Shown: positions 44,915-54,495 of the stretch, in pieces
Position numbering within the stretch: the stretch's first letter is position 1
How the letters are laid out: each line of letters opens with the position of its first letter
Assembly (NCBI RefSeq): GCF_029510815.1
Contig: NZ_CP120360.1
Span: forward strand, 806,001-870,000
Direction of reading: 5' to 3'
Length of the DNA stretch: 64,000 nucleotides
Origin: Janibacter sp. DB-40
GTDB taxonomy: Bacteria > Actinomycetota > Actinomycetes > Actinomycetales > Dermatophilaceae
Program-made: the position numbers and the translations under genes
Notes under the pieces: model-generated
What the model was told of the DNA's origin: nothing
Database searches by the model: none
Seen by the model: only the letters and a program-made list of their open reading frames with translations

Positions 44915-46776
44915 CGTCGTGAGTTCAGGTCGACAGTGCTCGCGACGCCATCGCTTCGGACCTCGTGGTCGGCGACGTTGCCAATGACTGCGGCCGGATC
45001 GCGCATCAGAGCCAGGGCCTCCTGTGGGGTCGCCGAGCGCAGCCGAGCGATGTCGCTGGGCCGCATGGCGGGGACGGGCACGTGCGTGACGCGGGGGTGC
45101 CCGGACTGGTGGATGGTCTCACCGACCGAGTAGAGATCCTCGCTGAGCTTCTCACCCTGGCGCAGGCCGGTGTAGATGATGTCGATATCCGAACGACCGG
45201 CGAGCGACACCAGGGTCCGGGCCATCTCCGCGATCTTGGCGGGCTGACCCATGTCGAGGACCATGACATCCCTGTGTTGACCGACTGCAGCAGCCTGCAG
45301 CACGAGCTGGCAGGCTTCCTCCACGAGCATGAAGTACCGCTCAACCTCTGGGTGCGTGACTGTGACGGGACCGCCCTGCTCGATCTGCGCCGCGAAGACA
45401 CCGACGACGGATCCACGGGAGCCGAGGACATTGCCGAAGCGGACGCTGACGTAGGTGCCGCCGTGCCGTCGAGCGAAGCCGGCTGTTAGGCGCTCTGTCA
45501 GCCGTTTGCTGTAGCCAAGGACGCTGTGTGGGTCGGCAGCCTTGTCGGTCGAGATGTTGACGAAGGTCGAGACGCCGTGGCTGCGGGCAGCCTCCAGCAC
45601 GTTGAGGGTCCCGAGGACGTTCGTCTTCCAGGCCTCGCCCGGCGACTGCTCGAGGATGGCCAGGTGCTTGAGCGCAGCGGCGTGGAAGACCACCTCAGGT
45701 CGGTAACCGGCAAAGACGTCCATCAGGCGGTCGGAGTCGCGGATGTCGGCCAGGACCGCCTCGTCGCCCTCGAAGAGCCCACGGCCGGTGAGACTCATCT
45801 GCGTGCTCTGCAGGGCGGTCTCGTCCCGGTCGAGGAGCACGAGGCTGCCCGGTGCGTAGCGGGCGATCTGTCGGCACAGCTCGGAGCCGATCGAGCCGCC
45901 CGCACCGGTGACGAGGACGCGTCGGCCCATGACCGTCCGCGCGATCGCCCCAGAATCGAGGTCGACGGCCTGGCGTCCTAGGAGATCACGCAGGTCAATC
46001 GACCGGAGACTCCGGGCATCGAGCAGACCGAAGATCTCCGACGTCGAAGGCAGAACCAGCAGCTCCAGACCCGCCTGGGCTGCCCGGTCCCGCAGGTCGA
46101 CGAGGAGCTCTGCCGAGCCGCTCGGCACCGCGACGGCCAAGGTCGTGGCATCCTCGCGTTCCGCCACGGCGAGGAGGTCGGACCGTCGACCCCGGACACG
46201 CACTCCATCGATGCGCAGCCGACGCTTGCGCGGATCGTCGTCCAGGATGGCCACGGGGGACAGGCCCTCCTGGGGGTCCCGCACCATCGACCGGATGAGC
46301 TGTCGGCCGCCCTCACCCGCGCCGAAGACGATCACCCGTCGGGCGTCGGGATCGGTCCCCGTGACATCGAGGGATCGGATGACGAACCGTGCGCCGAACA
46401 TCCCTATCAACGCCATGGCCGTTGCGGTGAGTGGTACGGACCGTGGCAGGAGGAACGGGTCGTAGAAGAAGTTCACGAGGAACAGGAGTCCCCCCACCAC
46501 GAAGGCAAGCTTCGTCAGCGCATACACCTCGTCGAAGGAGCCGGACTGGTGGCCGACGAGATAGGGGCCGAGGAGCATGCCGAGAACGAGGTGGACGCCC
46601 GACGCCGCTGTCGCCACGATGACGATGTTGGCCACATCGATGCGTGAAGGGTCGAGCTCGTAGCGGAGGACGGTCGCCACGGCAATGGCGGCCGACCAGA
46701 TGATGGTGTCGGCCACCACGGCCACCAGCCGATGACGGCGCATGCGGCGAACGCGTGCGGGCGCAGCAGGCGGCAC
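44911..46776 (-). CDS. CapD/FlaA1-type membrane nucleotide-sugar 4,6-dehydratase
   Basis: 621 residues. Four N-terminal membrane helices (about 15-130), a first Rossmann-like domain (VIVFGAGEGGRQLIR) and a C-terminal SDR domain (RVLVTGAGGSIGSEL, FHAAALKHL, NISTDKAADP, GYSKRLTE, FGNVLGSRGSV). The active-site segment reads STDKAA as in UDP-GlcNAc 4,6-dehydratases. Members make UDP-4-keto-6-deoxy-HexNAc for capsule and O-antigen. GTG 46776 has GAGGGGAG 5 nt upstream. It forms an operon with the WecA-like transferase. Confidence 0.92.
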   Translation of the reverse strand: MPPAAPARVRRMRRHRLVAVVADTIIWSAAIAVATVLRYELDPSRIDVANIVIVATAASGVHLVLGMLLGPYLVGHQSGSFDEVYALTKLAFVVGGLLFLVNFFYDPFLLPRSVPLTATAMALIGMFGARFVIRSLDVTGTDPDARRVIVFGAGEGGRQLIRSMVRDPQEGLSPVAILDDDPRKRRLRIDGVRVRGRRSDLLAVAEREDATTLAVAVPSGSAELLVDLRDRAAQAGLELLVLPSTSEIFGLLDARSLRSIDLRDLLGRQAVDLDSGAIARTVMGRRVLVTGAGGSIGSELCRQIARYAPGSLVLLDRDETALQSTQMSLTGRGLFEGDEAVLADIRDSDRLMDVFAGYRPEVVFHAAALKHLAILEQSPGEAWKTNVLGTLNVLEAARSHGVSTFVNISTDKAADPHSVLGYSKRLTERLTAGFARRHGGTYVSVRFGNVLGSRGSVVGVFAAQIEQGGPVTVTHPEVERYFMLVEEACQLVLQAAAVGQHRDVMVLDMGQPAKIAEMARTLVSLAGRSDIDIIYTGLRQGEKLSEDLYSVGETIHQSGHPRVTHVPVPAMRPSDIARLRSATPQEALALMRDPAAVIGNVADHEVRSDGVASTVDLNSRR

Positions 46777-46935
46777 GGAAGCTCCCCTCGACGGTGGCTA
46801 TGAGACGTCTGAGACCAATGGACTACAGAGTGGCAGAAGTGACGCGACTTTGGCGGGTGAGGTTGACAGCTCAAGTTCCCACGCGCGTCAGGGATCAATC
46901 TACCGGGCGAGGGTCGGTGCGACAGGATGGGCCCC

Positions 46936-47523
46936 ATGAGCGTGCGCATCCTGACCGTCTGTACTGGCAACATCTGTCGCTCTCCGTATGCCCAGTTCGC
47001 GCTGCAGCACGCACTCGACGAAGTCCGGCCCGGTGCCTTCGAGGTGACGAGTGCTGGTACGCACGCGATGGTCGACTACACCGTCGAGCCCGGGAGCGCC
47101 CACATCCTGCAGGGCAGAGGCATCGCGCACGACGACTTCGCGGCCCGCCAGATCACCGAGCGGATGCTCGACGACGTCGACGTCGTTCTCCCGCTCGAGG
47201 TCGGCCACCGCAAGCTCGTGCTGTCGTACTCGCCTCGGCACCTCAAGCGCGCCTTCACCATGAAGGAGTTCGCCCGACTGCTCGACTCGGCCGATGCCCG
47301 CGAGCCGTGGACCCAGCGTCTCGCCGGCTTGTCCACGCCCGAGGAGCGGTGGGCTGCGCTCCCTTCGCACCTGGCGCGCGAGCGTGGGCTGAGCCGGGTG
47401 GATGAGGGGGCCGATGACATCGCCGACCCCTACCGGCGGCCGCAGGAGGCCTTCGACCGGATGGCGGCGGAGGTCGACGCAGCGGTGGAGCGGATCGTGG
47501 CGTTCGAGCGGCAGTTCAGCTGA
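46936..47523 (+). CDS. low-molecular-weight protein-tyrosine phosphatase
   Basis: 195 residues. P-loop [10 protein letters not shown] (Cx5R) near the N-terminus, SAGTHAM, and the catalytic Asp in [11 protein letters not shown] near the C-terminus. Wzb-like phosphatases regulate polysaccharide export by dephosphorylating tyrosine kinases; no BY-kinase partner is in this window. It is longer than the about 150-residue norm, with extra helices between. ATG 46936 is preferred; an in-frame ATG at 46927 is possible. The 3' end overlaps convergent rmlA by 8 nt. Confidence 0.9.
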   Translation: MSVRILTVCTGNICRSPYAQFALQHALDEVRPGAFEVTSAGTHAMVDYTVEPGSAHILQGRGIAHDDFAARQITERMLDDVDVVLPLEVGHRKLVLSYSPRHLKRAFTMKEFARLLDSADAREPWTQRLAGLSTPEERWAALPSHLARERGLSRVDEGADDIADPYRRPQEAFDRMAAEVDAAVERIVAFERQFS

Positions 47524-48376
47524 GCAGGTCCAACAGGTACCGGCCGTAGCCGCTCTTGACGAGTGGCTCGGCGCGTCGGCGCAAGCCATCGTCGTCGATG
47601 AAGCCCATCCGCCAGGCGACCTCCTCCGGGCAGCCGACCTTCAGCCCCTGCCGGGCCTCCAGAGTGCGCACGTAGGTACTCGCGTCGTTGAGCGAGTCGA
47701 AGGTGCCGGTGTCCAGCCACGCGGTACCGCGCTGCAGGACCTCGACGTGCAGCCGGCCCTCGTCGAGGTAGATGCGGTTGAGGTCGGTGATCTCCAGCTC
47801 GCCCCGCGCCGAGGGCCGCAGCGCTCGGGCGCGCTCGACGACCGTGTCGTCGTAGAAGTACAGGCCGGGCACCGCGTAGCGGCTGCGCGGGTTCTCTGGC
47901 TTCTCCTCCAGGGAGGTGGCCCTCCCTTCGCTGTCGAAGTCCACGACGCCGTAGGCGCGCGGGTCGGCGACCTGGTAGCCGAAGATCGCCGCGCCGTCGA
48001 CGTGCGTGAAGTGCCGCAGCTGCGTGCCCAGCCCCGGCCCGTAGAAGATGTTGTCGCCGAGCACGAGCGCGGCCGGCCCACCGGCGATGTGCTCCTCCCC
48101 GATGAGGAAGGCCTGTGCCAGACCGTCCGGGGAGGGCTGCTGCGCATACGTGATCGAGACGCCGAACTGGTGGCCGTCACCGAGCAGCCGCTCGAAGTCG
48201 GGCGCCTCGTGCGGCGTCGTGATGACGAGGACGTCCGTGATCCCCGCGAGCATCAGCGTGCTCAGCGGGTAGTAGATCATCGGCTTGTCGTAGACCGGCA
48301 CCAGCTGCTTGGAGACGCCGAGCGTGATCGGGTGCAGTCTGGTCCCGGTCCCCCCGGCGAGGATGATCCCGCGCAT
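47516..48376 (-). CDS. rmlA: glucose-1-phosphate thymidylyltransferase
   Basis: 286 residues. It forms dTDP-glucose from dTTP and glucose-1-phosphate, the first step to dTDP-L-rhamnose. Motifs: [16 protein letters not shown] at the N-terminus, [28 protein letters not shown] and the late family signature [11 protein letters not shown]. The ATG at 48376 has no Shine-Dalgarno sequence but a TACCTT 6 nt upstream, so the transcript is probably leaderless. It is separated from rmlCD and rmlB by about 3 kb holding an SGNH gene and two toxin-antitoxin modules. Confidence 0.96.
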   Translation of the reverse strand: MRGIILAGGTGTRLHPITLGVSKQLVPVYDKPMIYYPLSTLMLAGITDVLVITTPHEAPDFERLLGDGHQFGVSITYAQQPSPDGLAQAFLIGEEHIAGGPAALVLGDNIFYGPGLGTQLRHFTHVDGAAIFGYQVADPRAYGVVDFDSEGRATSLEEKPENPRSRYAVPGLYFYDDTVVERARALRPSARGELEITDLNRIYLDEGRLHVEVLQRGTAWLDTGTFDSLNDASTYVRTLEARQGLKVGCPEEVAWRMGFIDDDGLRRRAEPLVKSGYGRYLLDLLS

Positions 48377-48382
48377 CCCTGC

Positions 48383-48388
48383 AAGGTA
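48383..48388 (-). promoter_or_regulatory. -10 element of rmlA, leaderless type
   Basis: On the minus strand GC-TACCTT-GCAGGG-ATG: a TAnnnT hexamer ends 6 nt before the rmlA start codon. The same geometry precedes rmlCD and rmlB. Confidence 0.5.
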
Positions 48389-48411
48389 GCGCCCCGCAGT
48401 AGGAGACCGCC

Positions 48412-49245
48412 ATGGCTCGCTCTTCGGATCGCCGCTCGTCCGCCCTGGCGCTCGTCGTGGCCCTCGTGCTCATGGTGCTCGTCGCAGGGCTGTGGGCCTT
48501 CGTCTTCTTCGACCACCGGCAGGCCTCCTCGGCCCAGGCATCCACGTCCGGCAGCAGCGCGGGTTCCTCGTCCCCCGGCGAGTCGAGCAGCTCACCGAGC
48601 TCGGAGTCGAGCAGCTCCGATGGCGACGACGGCGCGGCCGAGGGGGAAGGGACCCTGGACCAGGCGCGCGAGGCCTTCGCCGCCGACGGTTCCCGGGTGC
48701 TCGTGCTCGGCGACGAGACCGGTGACAGCTGGGACGAGTGGGCCTTCCTGCTGGCGGAGTCGCAGGGCCTTCCCGGCGCGATGTGGATGACCCAGACGGA
48801 GAACGGTTACAGCGGGGCGAGCGAGGGCACCCGCCTGTGGTCCGGGGCGATGACCGAGGCCACCGCCGACTACCCGGTCGAGCACTGGGACGCGATGTGG
48901 CCCTCGACCGACCCCGACCTGGTGCTGCTGAGCTACGGCCACCACTACTCCTCCGCGGACGAGGCGACGCAGTCCATGGAGGAGCTGCGCGCTGCCATCA
49001 CCGAGCAGGCGCCGGAGACCCCGATCGTCGTCGTCCTGCAGAACCCGCAGGCCGACGACGCCAACGCCTCTGTGCGCGAGGCCATCGCCGGGTGGGCGGA
49101 GGAGTCCGGGCTGCCGACGATCGACGTGGCCGCCGCCTTCGCCGAGTCCGACCAGGCGCCGGAGAACCTGCGGCTGGACGAGATGCACCCCTCGAGCGCC
49201 GGCTCGCAGCTGTGGGCGGAGACGGTGGAGGAGGCGCTGGCCTGA
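48412..49245 (+). CDS. membrane-anchored SGNH-hydrolase-like protein
   Basis: 277 residues: N-terminal TM (12-33), a Ser/Gly-rich linker (about 40-75), then an SGNH-like domain. Block I reads [15 protein letters not shown] (GDE rather than GDS), and block [12 protein letters not shown] keeps the DxxH pair; SYGHHYSS replaces the GxND block. A Ser a few residues later could still serve, but activity is uncertain. It may modify the exported glycan. The ATG has GGAG 7 nt upstream. It resembles the 42830 protein in layout. Confidence 0.7.
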   Translation: MARSSDRRSSALALVVALVLMVLVAGLWAFVFFDHRQASSAQASTSGSSAGSSSPGESSSSPSSESSSSDGDDGAAEGEGTLDQAREAFAADGSRVLVLGDETGDSWDEWAFLLAESQGLPGAMWMTQTENGYSGASEGTRLWSGAMTEATADYPVEHWDAMWPSTDPDLVLLSYGHHYSSADEATQSMEELRAAITEQAPETPIVVVLQNPQADDANASVREAIAGWAEESGLPTIDVAAAFAESDQAPENLRLDEMHPSSAGSQLWAETVEEALA

Positions 49246-49280
49246 CGGGGCGGTAGTCGAGGCGGGATACTCGTGTTGGG

Positions 49281-49886
49281 TTATGTCACCCGAAGAGCGT
49301 CGCGTAGGCCAGGCGCGACGGAAAGAAGTTCTACCGTCTCTGTCATCTGGTAGCGCTCATCGAGGACCGTCAGCACATCGGCCGCTGTGAGGTCCGGACC
49401 GTGTCGTCCGCTGCGTTCGCATATCGCGAGCACAGCTCGGGAAGCCTGCGTCAGGTGCTGCTGGACTGTGTCGTAGACGAACTGTCTCGCTGGAGTCGCA
49501 CGAATGGACGCGGGGAGGTTTGACACGGGGAAGTGCTTCAGATTCTCCGTGACGATCGTCTCTGCACCACCCATGACTGCCGCGGCAACAACGTGCTCGT
49601 CATCAGGGTCTGGCAGGCCGTACGTGCCCTCCAAAGATTCCCACCCGGTGACGAGCGCGTCATCGAACGCACTCGACATCTGGTGGATCAGCCTCTTCGC
49701 GCTTGTCTCGGCTTCTTCGTCGGGTGTTCCTCGCCCGATCAACTTTTTCGCTTCGTGATAGACCAGTTCGTCGAGGATCGCCGAACTCCACTTTGGGCTG
49801 TAGCTACCCTCGGCGGCCAGCGAAAGCAGGAAATCCCGCTGCAAGCTGGGCCAGAGCACACTGGTGTCGAGAACGGCTGCAAACAC
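49281..49886 (-). CDS. PIN-domain toxin-like ribonuclease
   Basis: 201 residues. N-terminal VLDTSVLWPSL gives the first acidic residue of the PIN active site, followed by AILDELVYHE and PDPDDEHVVAAAV with the later acids. PIN toxins of the VapC class cut RNA. It lies 23 nt downstream of a helix-turn-helix gene that is the likely antitoxin. The extra about 60-residue C-terminus beyond the PIN fold is not recognised. Confidence 0.85.
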   Translation of the reverse strand: MFAAVLDTSVLWPSLQRDFLLSLAAEGSYSPKWSSAILDELVYHEAKKLIGRGTPDEEAETSAKRLIHQMSSAFDDALVTGWESLEGTYGLPDPDDEHVVAAAVMGGAETIVTENLKHFPVSNLPASIRATPARQFVYDTVQQHLTQASRAVLAICERSGRHGPDLTAADVLTVLDERYQMTETVELLSVAPGLRDALRVT

Positions 49887-49909
49887 GCGGCCACCTTATG
49901 CAAAGACGT

Positions 49910-50428
49910 TCAGCGACCCCGACGTTTCGCCGCCACGGCCTTCCGAGCCTCCTTGAGGTCAGCCAGTGTCTGATCGATGTCGGTCGTCTCGTCGATGTCG
50001 ACCGAGAGCGCGTCGATCGCCGCGTACTGCTCCAGTCGTCTCTTCTCGCGGTAGTCCAGGACATCGGTGAGAGCGATCCGTCGATGTGAGCCTGAGCGCG
50101 TATATGGCAGTCTGCCGCCGTCGAGCGCCTTGATCAGCGTGGGACGGCTGACGCCCAGTAGATCGGCCGCCTGCTGGGTGGTCAGTGTCTGCGAGGTTGG
50201 AGAGATCGTCACCGACAGGCCCTTCTGCATCGCGTCCACGACGCGCCGCAGTACTTGGTAGACCTCCTCGGGTAGCTCAACAGGGTGGTCCTTCATCGAG
50301 CCGACGAGGTAGTAGCGCGGCACCGGGTCGAGCGCCTCATCGGCAGTGAGCATGTCGTAGACGCGTCCCAACAACTGCGTGTCGTTCGCGCTGTGGGTCG
50401 ACGATGCGAGGGTTTCCGTGGTGGACAT
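49910..50428 (-). CDS. HTH antitoxin with excisionase-type DNA-binding domain
   Basis: 172 residues. The HTH segment TLTTQQAADLLGVSRPTLIKAL and following SGSHRRIALTDVLDYRE are the MerR/excisionase-like (HTH_17) form used by antitoxins paired with PIN toxins. The C-terminal about 45 residues are acidic and charged and may block the toxin. ATG 50428 has GGGAG 8-9 nt upstream; the GTG at 50437 is too close to that site. A promoter and operator are expected just upstream. Confidence 0.85.
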   Translation of the reverse strand: MSTTETLASSTHSANDTQLLGRVYDMLTADEALDPVPRYYLVGSMKDHPVELPEEVYQVLRRVVDAMQKGLSVTISPTSQTLTTQQAADLLGVSRPTLIKALDGGRLPYTRSGSHRRIALTDVLDYREKRRLEQYAAIDALSVDIDETTDIDQTLADLKEARKAVAAKRRGR

Positions 50429-50456
50429 GAGACACACTCCCTTAACTGCTCAACGC

Positions 50457-50474
50457 GCAAGCATTTGCGTTTGC
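50457..50474. promoter_or_regulatory. possible antitoxin operator
   Basis: GCAA-GCATTTGCGT-TTGC has inverted GCAA/TTGC arms, with a tighter GCAA-GCAT-TTGC inside, in an unusually AT-rich patch 29 nt before the antitoxin start. Autoregulation by the HTH protein is plausible. Confidence 0.3.
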
Positions 50475-50554
50475 TTCGTTTAGTCTACCGCGCGCAACCG
50501 CGTGGCGGTAGAGCGCACGCGAGCGACCACCATGCCGCTACGCTCGGCGACTGG

Positions 50555-50750
50555 ATGCGACCATCGAGCAGACATCGATCCCCGGGCTGCTGGTCGTGCG
50601 CTCGCCCGTGCACCGCGACGCGCGGGGGTGGTTCACCAGGGCCTGGCAGCGGGAGAAGCTGGTCACCCTCGGGCCGCCCGACTTCGGGTGGGTGCAGGAC
50701 ACGTCCCCCGCGTTCGCCCTCGACGACCGACCGGGGCCATCGACTGTGGC
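50555..50750 (+). pseudogene. decayed copy of the rmlC 5' region
   Basis: The segment matches the intact fused rmlC-rmlD gene: IPGLLVVRSPVHRDARGWF against IPGLLVLRSPVHRDARGWF, then PPDFGWVQ against LPDFGPVQ. From the ATG to the CCCCGGG landmark it has 32 nt against 30, so the start is out of frame. After about 50700 it jumps to ALDDPIAAIDW-like sequence, an internal deletion of about 260 bp. Even the upstream CCGCTACGCTC -10 region is duplicated (50537-50545). The rest of the gene is missing. It marks a partial duplication, with MazEF lying between the copies. Confidence 0.8.
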
Positions 50751-50873
50751 GCCAGAGAGTGTCGCGCGGGGCAGGCGCTCTCCGCAGGGCCTTGCGAAAC
50801 GCTGCCGAGGGCGATCGCCGCGACCTGGGCCCGGTGAACGGGGCGCACTGATCGCGCGTGGTAGCCAACTCGG

Positions 50874-50879
50874 TATACT
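50874..50879 (+). promoter_or_regulatory. -10 element of the MazEF-like module
   Basis: TATACT lies 6 nt before the antitoxin ATG with no ribosome binding site between, so the transcript is probably leaderless. Confidence 0.5.
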
Positions 50880-50885
50880 CTTGTC

Positions 50886-51113
50886 ATGGCAACGACGATC
50901 AAGGTGAGCGAGGAGCTGCGCGACCGGATCAACCGGGACGCCCAGGAGCGGGGTGTCACGGCCGCCGGTCTGATCGAGCGTCTGCTGGACGCGCATGAGC
51001 GACGTCAGCGGATGGAGTCCTTCGGGCGGGCCCTCCGCGGTGCGGATGAGTCGTACTGGGACGAGTTCCACTCGTGGGACGTGACGCTTGACGACGGCCG
51101 ACCGGGTGAGTGA
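50886..51113 (+). CDS. MazE/RHH-type antitoxin
   Basis: 75 residues. The N-terminal MATTIKVSEELRDRINRDAQ is a ribbon-helix-helix signature (beta strand then helix), followed by AAGLIERLLDAH. The acidic, Trp-rich tail (YWDEFHSWDVTLDDG) is typical of the segment that wraps around MazF. It overlaps the toxin gene by 8 nt (GTGAGTGA) and lies inside the rmlC duplication. Confidence 0.88.
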   Translation: MATTIKVSEELRDRINRDAQERGVTAAGLIERLLDAHERRQRMESFGRALRGADESYWDEFHSWDVTLDDGRPGE

Positions 51114-51450
51114 TCTCCGTCGCGGGGCCGTCGTCTGGGCAGAGCTCGACCCCGTGCGCGGACGAGAGCAGTCCGGGCGCCGGCCAGCGCTCGTGGTCGC
51201 GAGCGACCTGTATCTCGACCAAGCGGACACGCTGGCGATCATCCTGCCCGCGACGACCACCGACCGAGGATGGCCGAACCACGTCCTCTTGCGCGGTCCG
51301 CGACTCGAGCTGTCGCAGTCGACGTTCGTGATGACCGAGCAGCCGCGCACTGTGGCGCGCGACCGGTTGGTCGGCACGATCGGCAGCGTTGACCTCGCGA
51401 CGATGCGCGAGGTGGACGGTTGGTTGAGGGACTTCCTCGCCCTGTCCTGA
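51106..51450 (+). CDS. MazF-family endoribonuclease toxin
   Basis: 114 residues. LRRGAVVWAELDPVRGREQSGRRPALVVAS is the PemK/MazF N-terminal block; ILPATTTDRGWPNHV and DRLVGTIGSVD follow as expected. MazF toxins cut mRNA at short motifs. GTG at 51106 is chosen over the upstream TTG 51088 because MazF proteins start a few residues before RRG. Partner antitoxin immediately upstream. Confidence 0.92.
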   Translation: MSDLRRGAVVWAELDPVRGREQSGRRPALVVASDLYLDQADTLAIILPATTTDRGWPNHVLLRGPRLELSQSTFVMTEQPRTVARDRLVGTIGSVDLATMREVDGWLRDFLALS

Positions 51451-51495
51451 GCCGGCCGCGGTCGCTGATGAGCGAACGCCGTCCGAGGTCACCGC

Positions 51496-51501
51496 TACGC
51501 T
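51496..51501 (+). promoter_or_regulatory. -10 element of rmlCD, leaderless type
   Basis: TACGCT ends 6 nt before the rmlCD ATG. The same CCGCTACGCTC sequence precedes the decayed rmlC copy at 50537-50547. Confidence 0.5.
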
Positions 51502-51507
51502 CCGGTC

Positions 51508-52917
51508 ATGGAGCTGACTGACACGCCGATCCCCGGGCTGCTGGTGCTGCGCTCGCCGGTCCACCGGGACGCGCGCGGCTGGTTCCAGGAGGTCTGGCAG
51601 CGTTCGACAATGACCGCGCTCGGGCTGCCCGACTTCGGCCCGGTCCAGCACAACGTCTCCCACAACGCCGTCCGCGGGTCCACGCGCGGGATCCACGCCG
51701 AGCCGTGGGACAAGTTCGTCACCGTCGTGCACGGGGCGGTCTTCGGCGCGTGGGTCGACCTGCGCGAGGGGGAGACCTTCGGCGCGACCTTCACCGTCGA
51801 GATCGAGCCGGGCACCGCGGTCTTCGTCCCCCGCGGCGTCGGCAACTCCTACCAGGCGCTCACCGACGGAGCCGTCTACTCCTACCTCGTCAACGAGCAC
51901 TGGCGCCCCGACCTGACCTACCCGGCGCTCGCCCTCGACGACCCCATCGCTGCCATCGACTGGCCGATCCCGTTGTCGCAGGCCGAGATCTCGGCCAAGG
52001 ACCTGGCCAACCCGACTCTGGAGGGGGTCACCCCCTTCGCCCGGCGTCGGCCGTTGATCCTCGGGGGCAGCGGGCAGATCGGCTCCGCCCTGCGCTCGCT
52101 GCTGCCCGATGCGCTCGCGCCCACGCGCGCGGAGCTGGACCTGACCGACCGCGCGGCCGTGGCCGCACTCGCCCTCGGCGAGCACGACCTGGTCATCAAC
52201 GCCGCCGCGATGACCGCCGTCGACGCCGCCGAGACCAACGACGGCCGGCGGCTGGCCTGGCGGCTCAACGCCGAGCTGCCCACCCAGCTCGCCCGCCGCG
52301 CCGCGCACGAGCGCTTCACCCTCGTGCACTACTCCACCGACTACGTCTTCGACGGGCAGACCGAGGTCCACGAAGAGGACGAAGCCCTCGCGCCGCTGTC
52401 GGTCTACGGGCAGAGCAAGGCCGCCGGGGACCTCGCCGTCATGCTCGCCCCGCGCCACTACCTGCTGCGCACGGCGTGGGTGGTCGGGGACGGGGCCAAC
52501 TTCGTGCGCACCATGGCCCGCCTCGCGGACGAAGGGGGCACCCCCGCCGTCGTCGACGACCAGCACGGGCGGATCTCCCTCGCCTCGGAGATCGCCGCGG
52601 CGACGCTGCACCTGGTGCAGGGGTCCGCTCCCTTCGGCACGTACAACGTCACCCAGTCCGGGGAGTCGCTGACCTGGGCGGGGATCGCCCGGGAGATCTT
52701 CGCGCTGCGCGGGCGCTCGCGGTCCGACGTGACGGGGATCAGCACGCAGGACTACGGCGCCCCGGCCCCGCGGCCGCGGCACTCGACGTTGTCGCTGGAC
52801 CGGTTGCGGCAGACGGGCTTCGAGTCCGTCGACCAGCTCGAGGCGCTGCGCCGATACGTGGAGTCGCGGCTCGAGCCCGGGGGTTCTGCTACGTCAGCCA
52901 CCGATCAAAGGGTCTGA
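51508..52917 (+). CDS. rmlC-rmlD: fused dTDP-4-dehydrorhamnose 3,5-epimerase and reductase
   Basis: 469 residues. Residues 1-180 are RmlC: DARGWFQEVWQ, STRGIHAEPWDKFVTVV with the catalytic His, and GTAVFVPRGVGNSYQ. Residues 185-469 are RmlD: ILGGSGQIGSAL, VINAAAMTAVDAAE, YSTDYVFDG, YGQSKAAGD with the catalytic Tyr/Lys. It converts dTDP-4-keto-6-deoxyglucose to dTDP-L-rhamnose in two steps in one chain, a fusion known in Micrococcales. The start is probably leaderless. A 14-bp hairpin follows. Confidence 0.95.
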   Translation: MELTDTPIPGLLVLRSPVHRDARGWFQEVWQRSTMTALGLPDFGPVQHNVSHNAVRGSTRGIHAEPWDKFVTVVHGAVFGAWVDLREGETFGATFTVEIEPGTAVFVPRGVGNSYQALTDGAVYSYLVNEHWRPDLTYPALALDDPIAAIDWPIPLSQAEISAKDLANPTLEGVTPFARRRPLILGGSGQIGSALRSLLPDALAPTRAELDLTDRAAVAALALGEHDLVINAAAMTAVDAAETNDGRRLAWRLNAELPTQLARRAAHERFTLVHYSTDYVFDGQTEVHEEDEALAPLSVYGQSKAAGDLAVMLAPRHYLLRTAWVVGDGANFVRTMARLADEGGTPAVVDDQHGRISLASEIAAATLHLVQGSAPFGTYNVTQSGESLTWAGIAREIFALRGRSRSDVTGISTQDYGAPAPRPRHSTLSLDRLRQTGFESVDQLEALRRYVESRLEPGGSATSATDQRV

Positions 52918-52983
52918 GGAGCAGATTCAGAAAACTTACTGTTCTCTTACCCTTGATTTACCATTCAATGTACTCCAGAGTAG

Positions 52984-53020
52984 GAGTGCACCCCCGCTGG
53001 GGAAGGGCGGGGGTGCACTC
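52984..53020. terminator. perfect 14-bp hairpin after rmlCD
   Basis: GAGTGCACCCCCGC (52984-52997) pairs perfectly with GCGGGGGTGCACTC (53007-53020) around a 9-nt loop, 66 nt after the rmlCD stop. No T-run follows on either strand. The preceding 60 nt is unusually AT-rich (tttaccattcaatg). Probably a transcription terminator. Confidence 0.65.
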
Positions 53021-53065
53021 ACGGGCCGCCCAACCGGGGCGGTCGGAAGGCGCGAGAGGGTGGAC

Positions 53066-53341
53066 ATGGCGCGGTCGACGCAGGGGGCGAACCTCCAGCT
53101 GACCCCGGTCACGCCCATCACCGCGATCATCGCCGCGCTCATGGTGGCGCTCGGCTCCTACGGCGTGGTGACGGACCTGACCGGCGCGTCGGGTGGCGAG
53201 CGGCCGACCTGGTCCTCCGTGGGGAGCGACGACGGCGCGGCCGCTGCCGGGGTGCTGGTCGGCGACCGGCCCGGCGGGGCGGATGCGAAGGCGATCGAGG
53301 CCCTGCACGAGGCGATCCTCGCGCACTACCGCACCCGCTGA
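53066..53341 (+). CDS. small membrane protein, unknown
   Basis: 91 residues with one hydrophobic segment (ITAIIAALMVALGSYGVVTDL, about 18-38), a Gly/Asp-rich middle and a charged helical tail (KAIEALHEAILAHYRTR). GAGAGGG precedes ATG 53066 by 5-6 nt; an in-frame GTG lies 6 nt upstream. Not recognised. It sits between rmlCD and rmlB on the same strand. Confidence 0.55.
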   Translation: MARSTQGANLQLTPVTPITAIIAALMVALGSYGVVTDLTGASGGERPTWSSVGSDDGAAAAGVLVGDRPGGADAKAIEALHEAILAHYRTR

Positions 53342-54358
<1,017 letters not shown>

Positions 54359-54395
54359 GCGCCGGGCGGCCCCCCCTCGCCCCGCCCCCTTCGCC

Positions 54396-54444
54396 GGGTC
54401 GATGTATTCCCGCGGCCACGGAGGCGCGGGAATACATTCAACCA
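54396..54444. repeat. 49-bp hairpin repeat, copy A
   Basis: GGGTCGATGTATTC-CCGCG ... GCGCGGGAATACATTCAACCA. The arms TGTATTCCCGCG (54403-54414) and CGCGGGAATACA (54425-54436) form a perfect 12-bp stem with a 10-nt loop. Copies B, C and D are at 57750, 58971 and 59044. A fragment of the 110-215 repeat type follows at about 54457-54480. Confidence 0.85.
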
Positions 54445-54495
54445 AGTGCACGGGGTGGCGCAGCGAGCGAGCCTCGAAGGGACACCACCCACACC

